Source of the DNA: an uncultured Alphaproteobacteria bacterium
GTDB taxonomy: Bacteria > Pseudomonadota > Alphaproteobacteria > MPNO01 > UBA2964
Length of the DNA stretch: 64,000 bases
Direction: 5' to 3'
Assembly: GCA_943787225.1 (NCBI GenBank)
Contig: CALSLP010000001.1
Coordinates: 1 to 64,000 of the forward strand
The translations under genes and the position numbers were made by a program. Below, piece by piece: positions 17,271-26,440 of this stretch; position 1 is the first letter of the stretch; each line of letters begins with the position of its first letter. The notes beneath the pieces are model-generated. The model ran no database searches. It worked only from the letters and a program-made list of their open reading frames with translations, and was not told the DNA's origin.

Positions 17271-17784
17271 TATTGAATCAGCATCTCTTTAAAGAGCACG
17301 TCCCTTACCTCCACAGGTCGAACCGCAGCGTTGACTCGCGCGACGAGTTCCTCACGTAGTCGATAGACGCCCGCACTACCGCGAAGGTCTTCAACGCGAA
17401 GTTCACGTAGATACACCTGAAAGTTATCAACAATTCTTGGAGGTCAATTTCTGAAGTTCTGGAATGACGGCTTCGTCAGTCAGCTCCAGACTAACCTGCA
17501 TTTTCAGGAAATTTTGACGGCGCCCGGTACCGTTAAGATTGACCAACATTTCTGGTAGATCAAAAAACACTGTTTGGATCGGTTTGGGCTTCGCCTTCTT
17601 TTCAACCTTTGCCGTTTCTTCAGCGCCACCGAGAATGCCAGACATCATCAATCCACCACCGACGCCCCCCCAGCAAAAGTATGGGAAGCACAATGAACAA
17701 GACGATCTTCTTGCCGGTCAGCCCTTTTTTTGGCGCATCAATATCATCATCAATGTCAATTTCTGCGTGATCTGCTTCGGCCAC
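17271..17784 (-). pseudogene. fliL: Flagellar basal-body protein FliL, two frameshifts
   Basis: From GTG 17784 the first frame gives an acidic head and KKGLTGKKIVLFIVLPILLL, the single membrane helix. It shifts at a C7 run (17665-17671) into GGVGGGLMMSGILGG and the periplasmic FliL domain (FFDLPEMLVNLNGTGRRQNF). A second shift near 17445 leads to PRIVDNFQVYLRELRVEDLRG and ends VRDVLFKEMLIQ at 17271. The ending is the classic FliL C-terminus, so the full length is about 171 residues. FliL associates with the stator. It is the first gene of the minus-strand flagellar operon, 40 bases before fliM. Confidence 0.82.
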
Positions 17785-17871
17785 GGGTTCTCTCCTGCAA
17801 TAGCGTTGGTTGGCTAGACATGAGGAAAAGGTAAAGCAAGAGGGTTAAGAACTGATTTAGGTCAGCACATT

Positions 17872-17902
17872 CCGGGCAAAACGGTAAATCCTGCCGGGCA
17901 AA
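17872..17902. promoter_or_regulatory. Direct repeat in the fliL/flgF divergent promoter region
   Basis: CCGGGCAAA occurs at 17872-17880 and again at 17894-17902, a 22-bp period or about two helical turns. It sits in the 272-bp gap between the divergent fliL and flgF operons, where a shared flagellar activator could bind. No clear sigma-54 (TGGCAC-N5-TTGC) or sigma-28 promoter was found in the gap; TGGCAC at about 17982 lacks the second element. Confidence 0.35.
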
Positions 17903-18056
17903 CCCTGCCAAAAGGCTGCACAATTACCCTCCACCCCTCAGTTCTTATTTCGTAAGCTATTGATTTAACGAAATTATTCATGTGGCACAGAATATACATC
18001 CTGAGAACGACCGCGAAGATTGCGGATAGGTATTACAGACAAAAGAGCACCCGCTA

Positions 18057-18781
18057 ATGGAAAATGGCCTTACTTGTTGCGCTGTCCCGCCAAACGGTAA
18101 TGGAACGGCAGATGGAAACAATCGCGAACAATATCGCGAACTCCTCTACGCCGGGCTACAAAGGCGAACAAATGTTGTTCGTGGAATACTTGTCGCAAAC
18201 GGAATCGGGAGACACCGTTTCATACGTCCAGGATATCGCCGTTGTACGGGATTACAGCGAGGGTGACTTCGTCAAAACCGGTAATACATTCGATATGGCA
18301 ATCCATGGCGAAGGCTGGTTTGTCGTCGATACACCTGATGGCAACGCCTACACGCGAAATGGGCATTTTATGCTCAACGAAAAGGGCCAGCTTGCCACCA
18401 CAGGCGGACATACCGTGCTCAATGACAAGGGAACGCCGATTACAATCACGGCTGGTGACGGCGCGATTGAGGTTTCCACTGACGGCACAATAAGTGGCAA
18501 GACAGGCGATAAGGGCCGCTTCAATATTGTGACGTTTGAGAACCAGAAGTCTCTGCAAAAAGCTGCCGATTCTCTCTTTAAAACTGACGAACCATCAAAA
18601 CCGGCTCTCAAGGCCAAAAATCATCCAGGGCATGGTCGAAAGCTCCAATGTCCAGCCTATTGTTGAAGTCACGAATATGATCTCGGCAATGCGCAGTTAC
18701 GAATCATCGCAACAATATGTCAAAGGCGATGACAGCTTGTTGCGCGAGGCCATAGAGGTCCTCACCAAACAAGCTCAATAA
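18057..18781 (+). pseudogene. flgF: Flagellar basal-body rod protein FlgF, two frameshifts
   Basis: ATG 18057 starts MENGL, then the frame shifts near 18072 into VALSRQTVMERQMETIANNI, the typical rod-protein N-terminus with ANNIANSSTPGYKGE. The core (VVDTPDGNAYTRNGHFMLNE) is intact. A second shift at the A5 run near 18613 leads to IIQGMVESSNVQPIVEVTNM and the C-terminal SLLREAIEVLTKQAQ. Both shifts act as single-base insertions. FlgF is a proximal rod component exported by the flagellar secretion system. It is followed by flgG, flgA and flgH in the normal order. Confidence 0.85.
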
Positions 18782-18814
18782 ATCAATTCACTTTAGCTCA
18801 AGAGTAAATAAGCC

Positions 18815-19604
18815 ATGAGATCCCTTAATATCGCCGCCACCGGCATGTTTGGCCCAACAGCTCAATGTGGAAGTCATTTCCAATAACATCGCCAACATGA
18901 ATACCACTGGCTTCAAACGTCAGCGGGCTGAATTTCAGGACTTACTATACCAGGACGAACGGCGCGTCGGATCATCGTCCTCAGATACGGGCACTATTGT
19001 TCCAGCCGGTGTCCAGATCGGGTGTCGGTGTCAAAACCGCCGCTGTTTACCGTATCACCGAGCAAGGCAACCTGATCTCCACGGACAATACCTATGACGT
19101 CGCCATTCAGGGTAAAGGTTTCTTCAAAGTAACCTTGCCGAGCGGAGAAGAACGGCCTATACCAGAGCCGGCTCATTTCAGCTCAGTCCAGACGGCACCA
19201 TCGTCACCACTGACGGCTATACTGTTAGTCCCGGGGTAACGATCCCCGCCAATGCAATTAATGTAACAATTAACCCTAGTGGCGAGGTTCTTGCCCAGAT
19301 TCAAGGAACAATTGCCCCTCAGAATGTCGGCCAGTTAACCCTGTCCAATTTTGCCAACGAAGCCGGTATGGACCCGTTGGGCGATAACCTGCTGCTTGAG
19401 ACGCCAGCGTCAGGAGCCCCGGTCGATGGAACGCCAGGTTCCGCTGGATACGGCACTCTTATTCAGGGCTTTGTCGAAACATCAAACGTCAATGTCGTCC
19501 AGGAAATTACAAATCTGATTACCGCACAGCGGGCCTATGAAATGAATTCACGCGTCATTGAGGCCTCTGATCAGATGATGCAAACCTTGAACCAGATCAG
19601 GTAG
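18815..19604 (+). pseudogene. flgG: Flagellar distal rod protein FlgG, three frameshifts
   Basis: ATG 18815 gives [11 protein letters not shown], then one extra T near 18850 shifts into [20 protein letters not shown]. An extra G near 19020 leads to [21 protein letters not shown] missing A near 19150 leads to AYTRAGSFQLSPDGTIVTTD and on to an intact FlgG C-terminus (NLITAQRAYEMNSRVIEASD, QMMQTLNQIR). The joined product is about 262 residues, the usual FlgG length. All lesions lie in short runs. FlgG builds the distal rod between FlgF and the LP rings. Confidence 0.85.
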
Positions 19605-19610
19605 CCAGTA

Positions 19611-20555
19611 ATGCTTAGTCGCTCTCTCCCATACGCAATCGCCTTCTTCATCGTCGGCGCGGCCATCGATGCGAGCACGGCGGCCACTCTGCGGAACGCG
19701 GTCTCGGTCGAACGTGATATTATCCGGCTTGGCGACCTGTTTATCGATGCCGGCAAACACAGTAAAACCGTTGTTGCTAACTCACCTGCACCAGGACGAA
19801 GCGAAACATTCGGTGCCCGCCAATTACAAAACATTGCGCGCCGCGCCGGGCTCGATTGGTATCCAGAGAGTCGCTACGACCGTACCGTCGTCCGCCGCCC
19901 TGGGGATCTCGTTTCAACCGAAGAGATCGCTACAAAACTTAGGCATGCGCTCCGCCAGTCGGGTCTACCCAAAGATCAAAGAATAAAACTTTCCAAGAAA
20001 GATCTATCGGTATACGTCGCCCGCGGGACTCAAAACGAGGTCCGAATATTATCGCCGAGATTCAACATCAAAAACCGAACATTTTCTGCCAAGATCGAAA
20101 TTCCAAGAGGGAAACGTGGCAACGAGCGGCTACAAATCACCGGAAGAACTTATACGGTCGTCAAAGTTCCTGTGTTCTCGCGACGCCTACAAAGAAACGA
20201 CATCATCCGCGAAGCTGATCTCGATATTATAGAACTCCCACTGAGCGCTGTTGGGCGTAATGCCTTACTCAATATCCGCGATATCATTGGCAAAACGCCC
20301 AAACGCCTTATTCAAAATGGTAAACAAATTCGCAGCGGCGATTTAAAACCGCCAACCGTTGTAAAAAAGGGATCGATCGTCACCATCGTCCTACGAACCA
20401 AAAAAATGTTGATTACCGCTCGCGGTAAAGCGATTGATGATGGCGCCAAAGGAGAGGTCGTTCGCGTTCAGAATACGCGCAGCCGGAAAACAATTGAAGC
20501 CACGGTCGTAGGCCCCAGCCGAGTTACCATCGGACTTCTGGGCAGTGTACTTTAA
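19611..20555 (+). CDS. flgA: Flagellar P-ring assembly chaperone FlgA
   Basis: This 314-residue periplasmic protein has a signal peptide (residues 1-24, ending DASTA), two middle domains and the C-terminal SAF-like domain characteristic of FlgA: VPVFSRRLQRNDIIREADLD, then GKTPKRLIQNGKQIRSGDL and VRVQNTRSRKTIEATVVGPS. FlgA assists polymerisation of FlgI into the P-ring. It is intact, unlike its neighbours flgG and flgH, and starts 6 bases after flgG. The flgI gene itself is not in the window. Confidence 0.85.
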   Translation: MLSRSLPYAIAFFIVGAAIDASTAATLRNAVSVERDIIRLGDLFIDAGKHSKTVVANSPAPGRSETFGARQLQNIARRAGLDWYPESRYDRTVVRRPGDLVSTEEIATKLRHALRQSGLPKDQRIKLSKKDLSVYVARGTQNEVRILSPRFNIKNRTFSAKIEIPRGKRGNERLQITGRTYTVVKVPVFSRRLQRNDIIREADLDIIELPLSAVGRNALLNIRDIIGKTPKRLIQNGKQIRSGDLKPPTVVKKGSIVTIVLRTKKMLITARGKAIDDGAKGEVVRVQNTRSRKTIEATVVGPSRVTIGLLGSVL

Positions 20556-20565
20556 GGATAAACAC

Positions 20566-21339
20566 ATGTTGCGGTTTTGCGAACCAGTCATCTCATCGAC
20601 AAAGAAAAGTATCGGGTGTGTCTTCATAGCCTCCTTCGCCCTCGGCGGCTGTAATATGCTGAACCGTCTCGCGGAGGTCGGGCATGAGCCCAAGCTGACT
20701 CAAATTCAGAACCCTACCCATGCACCACAATACGCCCCGGTTTCGATGCCAATGCCGCGAGTATCCAAACGGCCAAGAGCGCCAAACTCTTTATGGCGTC
20801 ATGGTGCCCGTGCATTTTTTAAAGATCAAAGAGCGTCGCAGATTGGTGACCTATTGACAGTGACCATTTCGATCTCAGACAGTGCCACGATTAACAATAA
20901 GACCACGCGCAAGCGGACAAACACAGAAGATGCGTCGGCAAATTCATTACTTGGATATGAAACAAGCCTGACACGCGTCCTTCCAGAGACCATCAATGCC
21001 GGGAGTCTTCTCGACCTCGATAGTTAAACTTCAAATGAGGGTGAAGGTACAATCAACCGCGATGAAAAGGTTGAATTGAAACTAGCCGCCATCGTTACTC
21101 AAAAACTGCCGAATGGGAATTTTGTAATTTTGGGTCGCCAGGAAGTGCGGGTAAACTTTGAAGTTCGTCAACTTCAGGTCGCCGGCGTTGTTCGTCCAGA
21201 GGATATCGCGGCCGATAACACTATTTCATACGAAAAGATCGCTGAGGCCCGTATCTCCTACGGTGGCAAAGGCCATATTACCGATGTCCAGCAACCACGC
21301 TATGGAACGCAGATCCTGGATGTAGTCTTCCCGTTCTAG
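20566..21339 (+). pseudogene. flgH: Flagellar L-ring protein FlgH with an in-frame stop
   Basis: The preferred start is ATG 20566 behind AAGGATAA just after flgA. A lipoprotein signal ends in ALGGC (lipobox), as in FlgH. The body shows SLWRHGARAFFKDQRASQIG, then DLLTVTISISDSATINN and TNTEDASANSLLGYETSL, and then the codon TAA at 21025-21027. The same frame resumes at once with [20 protein letters not shown] and runs to a normal FlgH C-terminus ([12 protein letters not shown]). One substitution therefore explains the break; unlike the neighbours, no shift is needed. FlgH forms the outer-membrane L-ring, and the truncated product would lack its C-terminal third. Confidence 0.85.
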
Positions 21340-21378
21340 GTTAACAATGAAACCGTCTAACGAAGAAACCCACAGATG

Positions 21379-21795
21379 CTATTCGTCCCGGTGAACGCGT
21401 TCCATCCGTTCGTGCTGTTCTTGGGCTTCTAGGCTCAGCGTGGCGATCGGTCTTGCTTCAAGACGGCGCAACCCAATGGGCTCACCGGTCTCGTCACAAT
21501 ATCCATATTCCCCTTTTTCGATCCGGATAAGGGCTTCATCGATCTTCTGAACTAACTTGCGTTCGCGATCACGCGTCCTTAATTCAACGGCTCGATCAGT
21601 TTCTGCCGAAGCCCGATCAGCAATATCCGGCGCTTGCAGTGAATCTTCCTGAAGGTTTTGAAGAGTTTGGCTGGTTTCACGGAGGAGCTCTCCGCGCCAG
21701 GTCAACAAGCGCTGCCGGAAATATTCCCGCTGCTTGGCGTTCATAAAAGGCTCTTTTTCTGATGGCCTGTAATTCTTTGGTAGTTTCGGCGGCAT
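21379..21795 (-). CDS. dksA: DksA-family RNA polymerase-binding protein
   Basis: The 138-residue protein starts MPPKLPKNYRPSEKEPFM, a familiar alphaproteobacterial DksA beginning, behind a strong GGAGGTGAC site. The coiled coil with the acidic tip follows (residues 25-95), and the C-terminal zinc-finger-like region reads YGYCDETGEPIGLRRLEARP. Canonical DksA has four Cys; here only one remains, as in cysteine-poor variants, so zinc binding is doubtful. DksA binds the RNA polymerase secondary channel with ppGpp. It converges on flgH, the usual position in this flagellar cluster. Confidence 0.85.
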   Translation of the reverse strand: MPPKLPKNYRPSEKEPFMNAKQREYFRQRLLTWRGELLRETSQTLQNLQEDSLQAPDIADRASAETDRAVELRTRDRERKLVQKIDEALIRIEKGEYGYCDETGEPIGLRRLEARPIATLSLEAQEQHERMERVHRDE

Positions 21796-22517
21796 GTCAC
21801 CTCCAGACGCTCAGATTTCGGCGCGGAGTATATGAACCAGTTCCCTGGTTCGCAAGTGTCATGAGAAATAAGGATTGGCAGATCAAAATTGGACGGCAAA
21901 CCGCCAAGGACTGTCATCAAAGCCTGCGGGCCACCCGTAGAACTGCCAATACCAACGACGGTTACCGGCAACGATGCTGGCGACCGCGTTTCAAAGGCCG
22001 TTGCAACTGCAGGCGGCTTCGTACCAGCCGCCATAGTCGCAGGCTGCTTAACAACCGCAGCGCCGGATTTTTTAGCGGCTCCAAGCGCCTTCACTTTTTC
22101 AATCAATTCGCGCTTAAAGTCTTCCGCTGAATGCAACGCAGCAGATGTTGTCGGCTTCGCAACATAGTCGGCTGCGCCGATGGACAGTGCTTTCAAGCTG
22201 ACATCCGCGTTCGCGACAGTGAGGGTCGATGCCATCACAATTCTGACTGATGGATCAACCTCCAGTAATTTCGGCAATGCCGTCAACCCATCCATAACCG
22301 GCATTTCGATATCAAGCACGATAACGTCGACAGGTTCTCGGGCCAGTGTTTCAACAGCGACAGCGCCATTGCCAGCAGAAGAGACGATTTTGATCTCGGG
22401 GTCGGATTCAAGAGCCCGGCGGAAATAGCCCCGGATCACAGCAGAATCATCGACAACCATAACGCGACAAACATCTGCCTCGACACGGCTATCGGAACGA
22501 TCACTCAGTGACGACAT
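21741..22517 (-). pseudogene. cheB: CheB protein-glutamate methylesterase, C-terminally truncated
   Basis: The N-terminal receiver is complete: VMVVDDSAVIRGYF (acidic residues), IVLDIEMPVMDG (phospho-acceptor Asp) and YVAKP (Lys). The linker leads to the methylesterase domain, which opens VVGIGSSTGGPQALMTVLGG with the catalytic Ser. Homology ends right after LPILISH, near 21862. The 40 residues that follow come from the dksA leader and the first codons of dksA in another frame. About 150 residues with the catalytic His and Asp are missing, so the enzyme would be inactive. No other frame restores them, so this is a deletion or misjoin and not a frameshift. Confidence 0.82.
21827..21855 (-). 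promoter_or_regulatory. Sigma-70-type promoter of dksA
   Basis: On the minus strand TTGCGA (plus 21850-21855) and TATACT (plus 21827-21832) are separated by exactly 17 bp. They lie about 32 bases upstream of the dksA start. The -35 begins within a few bases of the point where the cheB reading frame loses its homology, so the dksA promoter survives right at that junction. Confidence 0.6.
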
Positions 22518-22882
22518 TACAGTATACCTACCTGTGCAAATTTCGTTTGTATGATATCGCCGTCAAATGGCTTCATTATGTACTCATCGGCCCCGGCTTT
22601 GATTGCTTCCGTGATATGAGCCATATCGTTTTCTGTCGTACAGAAGACGACCTTCGGGCTACCCCCATCGGCCATCGCTCTCAAGGCTCTGAGAAACTCG
22701 AGACCATCCATAACGGGCATATTCCAATCGAGCAGTACAGCGTCAGGCATTTGACCTTTGCAACTATCAAGGGCCTGCTGGCCATCAGCCGCTTCACTAA
22801 TTTCAAAACCCAACTCTTCCAGTATTTTGCGGGCGACCATACGCACGACCTTGGAATCATCGACTATAAGACAAGACTTCAT
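22517..22882 (-). CDS. cheY: Chemotaxis response regulator CheY
   Basis: This 121-residue single-domain receiver has the acidic pair in SCLIVDDSKVVRMV, the phospho-acceptor Asp in AVLLDWNMPVMDGLEF, the Thr in VVFCTTEND and the Lys in YIMKPFDGD. The ATG at 22882 is chosen because the domain begins directly there. The stop overlaps the cheB start as TAATG, so the two are coupled. It lies between cheW and cheB in the cheA-cheW-cheY-cheB order. It probably accepts phosphate from the adjacent CheA. Confidence 0.88.
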   Translation of the reverse strand: MKSCLIVDDSKVVRMVARKILEELGFEISEAADGQQALDSCKGQMPDAVLLDWNMPVMDGLEFLRALRAMADGGSPKVVFCTTENDMAHITEAIKAGADEYIMKPFDGDIIQTKFAQVGIL

Positions 22883-22913
22883 CTCGCAGTTCTCCGCTGT
22901 TCCTGCATTTCTC

Positions 22914-23384
22914 TTAGGCCGCAACTGGAGTGCGGCCATAATCCAACAAGCTGTCATCATTGATCACAACCAGAACACCTTCTTCCAAGCGATAAACACC
23001 CTCGGAAAACTGACGCCAGGTAGAATCCAGCGTGGCAGGATTGGGTTCAAATTTGTCAGCCGGCAACCGAAGAACCTCACCAACGGAATCAACGGCCAAG
23101 CTATAAAGTTCGTTTCGTCGTTCAACGACGACGCTCATGCCACGTTCACCCTCAGGCCTATCTTCAACACCGAGACGACGGCGTAGGTCGATGGCGGTAA
23201 CGATCTTGCCTCTCAAATTTAAGAGACCCGCAACCTCGGCCGAAGCCAAAGAAACGCGTGCGATCTTTTGCGGTCCCAAAACATCGTAGACTTTAAGGAC
23301 GTCGATCCCACAAAGTTGATCCCCGACCATTATGGTTACGAACTCTCGTGTCTCTGGAGTCGCATTATTCGTTGTATCACTCAT
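22914..23384 (-). CDS. cheW: Chemotaxis coupling protein CheW
   Basis: This 156-residue CheW has the SH3-like double barrel with FVTIMVGDQLCGIDVLKVYD at the start and LLNLRGKIVTAIDLRRRLG in the middle. It links receptors to CheA in the membrane-associated array. Its start overlaps the cheA stop by 4 bases. No methyl-accepting receptor or cheR gene is visible in the window. Confidence 0.9.
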   Translation of the reverse strand: MSDTTNNATPETREFVTIMVGDQLCGIDVLKVYDVLGPQKIARVSLASAEVAGLLNLRGKIVTAIDLRRRLGVEDRPEGERGMSVVVERRNELYSLAVDSVGEVLRLPADKFEPNPATLDSTWRQFSEGVYRLEEGVLVVINDDSLLDYGRTPVAA

Positions 23385-26300
23385 GCTGCACCTCGAACTG
23401 TCGCTAATGTATGGGAGAGGGAATCGAGCAACGCATCCCTATCCAGCTTGACGATATAATCACGGAAACCAACGTTGCGGCCCTTCTCAAGATCTGCTCT
23501 CGACGAGAAGGATGAGAGCGCCACCAGCGGTGTGTTTGTCCACGCTCCGTTCGTTCGTATCTCATTTGCGAGTTCAAAACCGTCCATGCCGGGCATTTCG
23601 ATATCGCTCACAATGACATCAAAATCACGACCAGCGTCTCGAAGTGACAGCGCTGCTTCTCCGCCCTCGACAGCCGTCACCTCGTACCCCGCCACCGACA
23701 ATAAAGGCGTCAACAGATTACGGAAAAAGGGGCTATCATCGACCAGTAGCACTTTGTTGGTCGGACGATCATTCGTCGCCATATTACCATGGGTTTTAAA
23801 CCAATCGCCGAACGCCTTTTCGAGATAATAAGCCGTGTCGATGACGTCCATCGCTTTGCTGCCAATCACAGCAGTGCCAAGCACCCCGGTACGGGCCGAC
23901 GCCAGCTCGATATCAAGGCGATCCTCCACAATATCGACGATTTCATCCACCATGAGACCCATGCTTTGGTCTCCATCGGCAAAGACCACGACTTGTTGTC
24001 GGCCTTCAGTTGCGCGTTTAAATCCTTCAGCAACTTCAATAAGGGGCATTAATCGTCCGCGATATTGAACAACCGGAACGCCATCATTTTCTTCAATCGT
24101 GCCTACCTCGATCTCTTCAAGGCGCGCCACAAGGGCAAGAGGAACCGCTCTGCTTTCTCCGGTCCCCGCTTTGAAGACCAGGATCGCAGACCGTTCCGCT
24201 GCCGCTCGTTCCTGCGCGCGGCGGGCATCATCATCAACCGCCGCCGCTTCGCTCTGTATGGCTTCACCCATCGCTTCCGCGATGCCGTTCGGATCGAGAA
24301 TCATAATTACGCTGCCATCACCCAGAATGGTATTGCCAGAAAAGATCGAAATTTCCCTGAGCACAGGGGTAACGGGTTTAACGACAATCTCTTCTGATTC
24401 GAAAACCTGATCCACGATGACACCAAAGCTGGAAACACCAGATCGCAAAATCACGATAAATGTTTCCTCTCCAGCAGCCTCTTCTCCCTCGGGTGCTGGC
24501 ACCGCATCGTCAGAAATGACTTTCTCGACTTTCTTCAGTCCGAGCACCTCATTTAAATCGACCAACGGCAGCAGAGTGTCACGAAGCCTCAACACCGGCG
24601 TGGCATTGACCTGTTCAATTCGATGCTCAGATTCATCAGATACCCGTACCAACTCATCGACACTAAGCTGGGGAACAGCAAAGCGTTCGCCACCGGATTC
24701 AACAATTAGGGCTGATACGATTGCCAGGGTTAGCGGAATTTTAACGACAAAGGTCGACCCAACGCCGGGCTCGGATTGCAGCTCAACATTGCCACCAATT
24801 TTTTCGATATTCGTACGCACGACATCCATGCCGACCCCACGTCCCGAAACATTGGTAACTTTCTCGGCCGTCGAAAATCCGGCCTTGAAAATAAACTGCA
24901 TGATTTGTTTGGATGACATCGCATCAAGCTCTGCCACCGTTGCCAGCTCGTTCGCGATCGCTTTTTCACGGACCTTGTCGATAGCAATACCGCGTCCATC
25001 ATCCTGAATTTTGATGATGATGTGACCGCCTTCATGAAAAGCGTTCAACACGATTTTTCCGGTTTCGGGCTTGCCCGCAGCCAGACGGTCTGCAGGCTGC
25101 TCTATCCCATGATCGCCGGAGTTTCGAATCATATGCGTCAACGGATCCTTGATCATTTCAAGAACTTGTCGGTCAAGCTCCGTTTCCGCACCAATCATTT
25201 CAAGCTCGATTTTCTTATCGAGATCCAATGACAAATCGCGCACAATCCGTGGAATCTTGCTCCAGGCATTGCCAATCGGCTGCATCCGGGTTTTCATCAC
25301 GCCTTCCTGAAGATCCGTCGTAATCAGGCTAAGGCGTTGTAACGGTGTAGAGAATTCACTGTCTTCGTATTTACGAACCATCTGGAGAAGCTGATTACGG
25401 TAAAGAACAAGCTCCGAAACCATCGTCATTAGATTTTCCAGCATGTCGACATTGACACGAACAGACTGAACAACAGCGACAGCCTCTTTTTGCGCGCCAT
25501 CCGGCTCGTCAGACTTATTCTTTGCGGCAGCCGCAGCAGCGGCAGCGGCGGCCTTGGCTTCCATCTCCGCTTTGCATAGCAGCGTCTCCCGGGCGCCCTC
25601 GAACACCGCCACAACGGCAGATGCCAACGCGTCATCGATTTCGAGCTCACTAAGTGCGCTTTGTAGACAGGCAACCATTTTGTCAAAATGTGGGTCGGAA
25701 AGGCCTTGTTCCGCTAATGGCCGGAATTCCTCTTGGATATCGCCGGTATATTTATCCCGACCACCCAAAATGGAGGTGAAATATTCAACCATTTTAGCCT
25801 GGAAAATCATCATCTCCAGGCCATCAAAATATGGCTTAAGCTCGTCATCCTTGAGAAGATGCCGGAACAACGTCTCGATACTGGCGTCCACCATCGAAAT
25901 GCCGCCGAGTTGATTAACCAACGGCTCTCCGGACACTTTTGCGGTTTCTACTTCAGATGCTGCCGCTTCGACTGGTGCTGGCGCAGGCACTTCTTCGATA
26001 GCGACCGGTTCGGGCGCTGCGGTTTCCACAACGGCTGGGGCTGCAGCCGCAGGAGGCGGCGCGACACCTTCAGCCATCGCGTTCAAACGTGAGATCAAAT
26101 CGATATCATCGCCATCAGGTTCGGTCTGCGTTTCCTGAAGCGCTGCCAGAAGCGATTTAATACGATCGAGAGATTCAAAAATAAGGGTAACGGCCTCGGG
26201 GGTAACCGGCAGTTCACCATCACGGAACTTACCGAGAATGTTCTCCCCTGAATGGGCGACAGACTCCAGTCGCGGCAATCCCAGGAAGCCGCATGTCCCT

Positions 26301-26440
26301 TTAATGGTATGCACAAGTCGAAAAATACTGGAAAGAAGTTCCGGATCATTGGGCTCTTGTTCGAGACGTACGACCTCGACATCAAGCTCCTCGAGGCTTT
26401 CATTCGTTTCCGTCAAAAATTCGCTTAAAAGATCGTCCAT
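23381..26440 (-). CDS. cheA: Hybrid chemotaxis kinase CheA with an embedded truncated-globin-like domain
   Basis: About 1,019 residues from ATG 26440 (MDDLLSEFL, the usual CheA start; an upstream in-frame ATG at 26485 is possible). Domains in order: P1/Hpt with His44 in RLVHTIKGTCGFLG; a proline/alanine linker (residues 125-170); a segment at about 173-290 that resembles a group 1 truncated haemoglobin (VNQLGG, KPYFDGLEM, ILGGRDKYTG, LSDPHFDKM); an alanine-rich linker; P3 dimerisation; P4 kinase (MIRNSGDHGIE, DDGRGI, GRGVGMDVV); P5 CheW-like; a second CheW-like domain (750-875); and a C-terminal receiver (VLLVDDSPFF, SDIEMPGMDG). A P2 domain is not seen. The presumed haem-ligand His of the globin motif is Phe239. 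It heads cheA-cheW-cheY-cheB. Confidence 0.88.
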   Translation of the reverse strand: MDDLLSEFLTETNESLEELDVEVVRLEQEPNDPELLSSIFRLVHTIKGTCGFLGLPRLESVAHSGENILGKFRDGELPVTPEAVTLIFESLDRIKSLLAALQETQTEPDGDDIDLISRLNAMAEGVAPPPAAAAPAVVETAAPEPVAIEEVPAPAPVEAAASEVETAKVSGEPLVNQLGGISMVDASIETLFRHLLKDDELKPYFDGLEMMIFQAKMVEYFTSILGGRDKYTGDIQEEFRPLAEQGLSDPHFDKMVACLQSALSELEIDDALASAVVAVFEGARETLLCKAEMEAKAAAAAAAAAAKNKSDEPDGAQKEAVAVVQSVRVNVDMLENLMTMVSELVLYRNQLLQMVRKYEDSEFSTPLQRLSLITTDLQEGVMKTRMQPIGNAWSKIPRIVRDLSLDLDKKIELEMIGAETELDRQVLEMIKDPLTHMIRNSGDHGIEQPADRLAAGKPETGKIVLNAFHEGGHIIIKIQDDGRGIAIDKVREKAIANELATVAELDAMSSKQIMQFIFKAGFSTAEKVTNVSGRGVGMDVVRTNIEKIGGNVELQSEPGVGSTFVVKIPLTLAIVSALIVESGGERFAVPQLSVDELVRVSDESEHRIEQVNATPVLRLRDTLLPLVDLNEVLGLKKVEKVISDDAVPAPEGEEAAGEETFIVILRSGVSSFGVIVDQVFESEEIVVKPVTPVLREISIFSGNTILGDGSVIMILDPNGIAEAMGEAIQSEAAAVDDDARRAQERAAAERSAILVFKAGTGESRAVPLALVARLEEIEVGTIEENDGVPVVQYRGRLMPLIEVAEGFKRATEGRQQVVVFADGDQSMGLMVDEIVDIVEDRLDIELASARTGVLGTAVIGSKAMDVIDTAYYLEKAFGDWFKTHGNMATNDRPTNKVLLVDDSPFFRNLLTPLLSVAGYEVTAVEGGEAALSLRDAGRDFDVIVSDIEMPGMDGFELANEIRTNGAWTNTPLVALSSFSSRADLEKGRNVGFRDYIVKLDRDALLDSLSHTLATVRGAA

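Noticed and set aside
21025-21027. Programmed readthrough or recoding at the flgH TAA
   Set aside because: TAA is not used for selenocysteine or pyrrolysine insertion, and no stimulatory structure is evident. Mutation or error is simpler.
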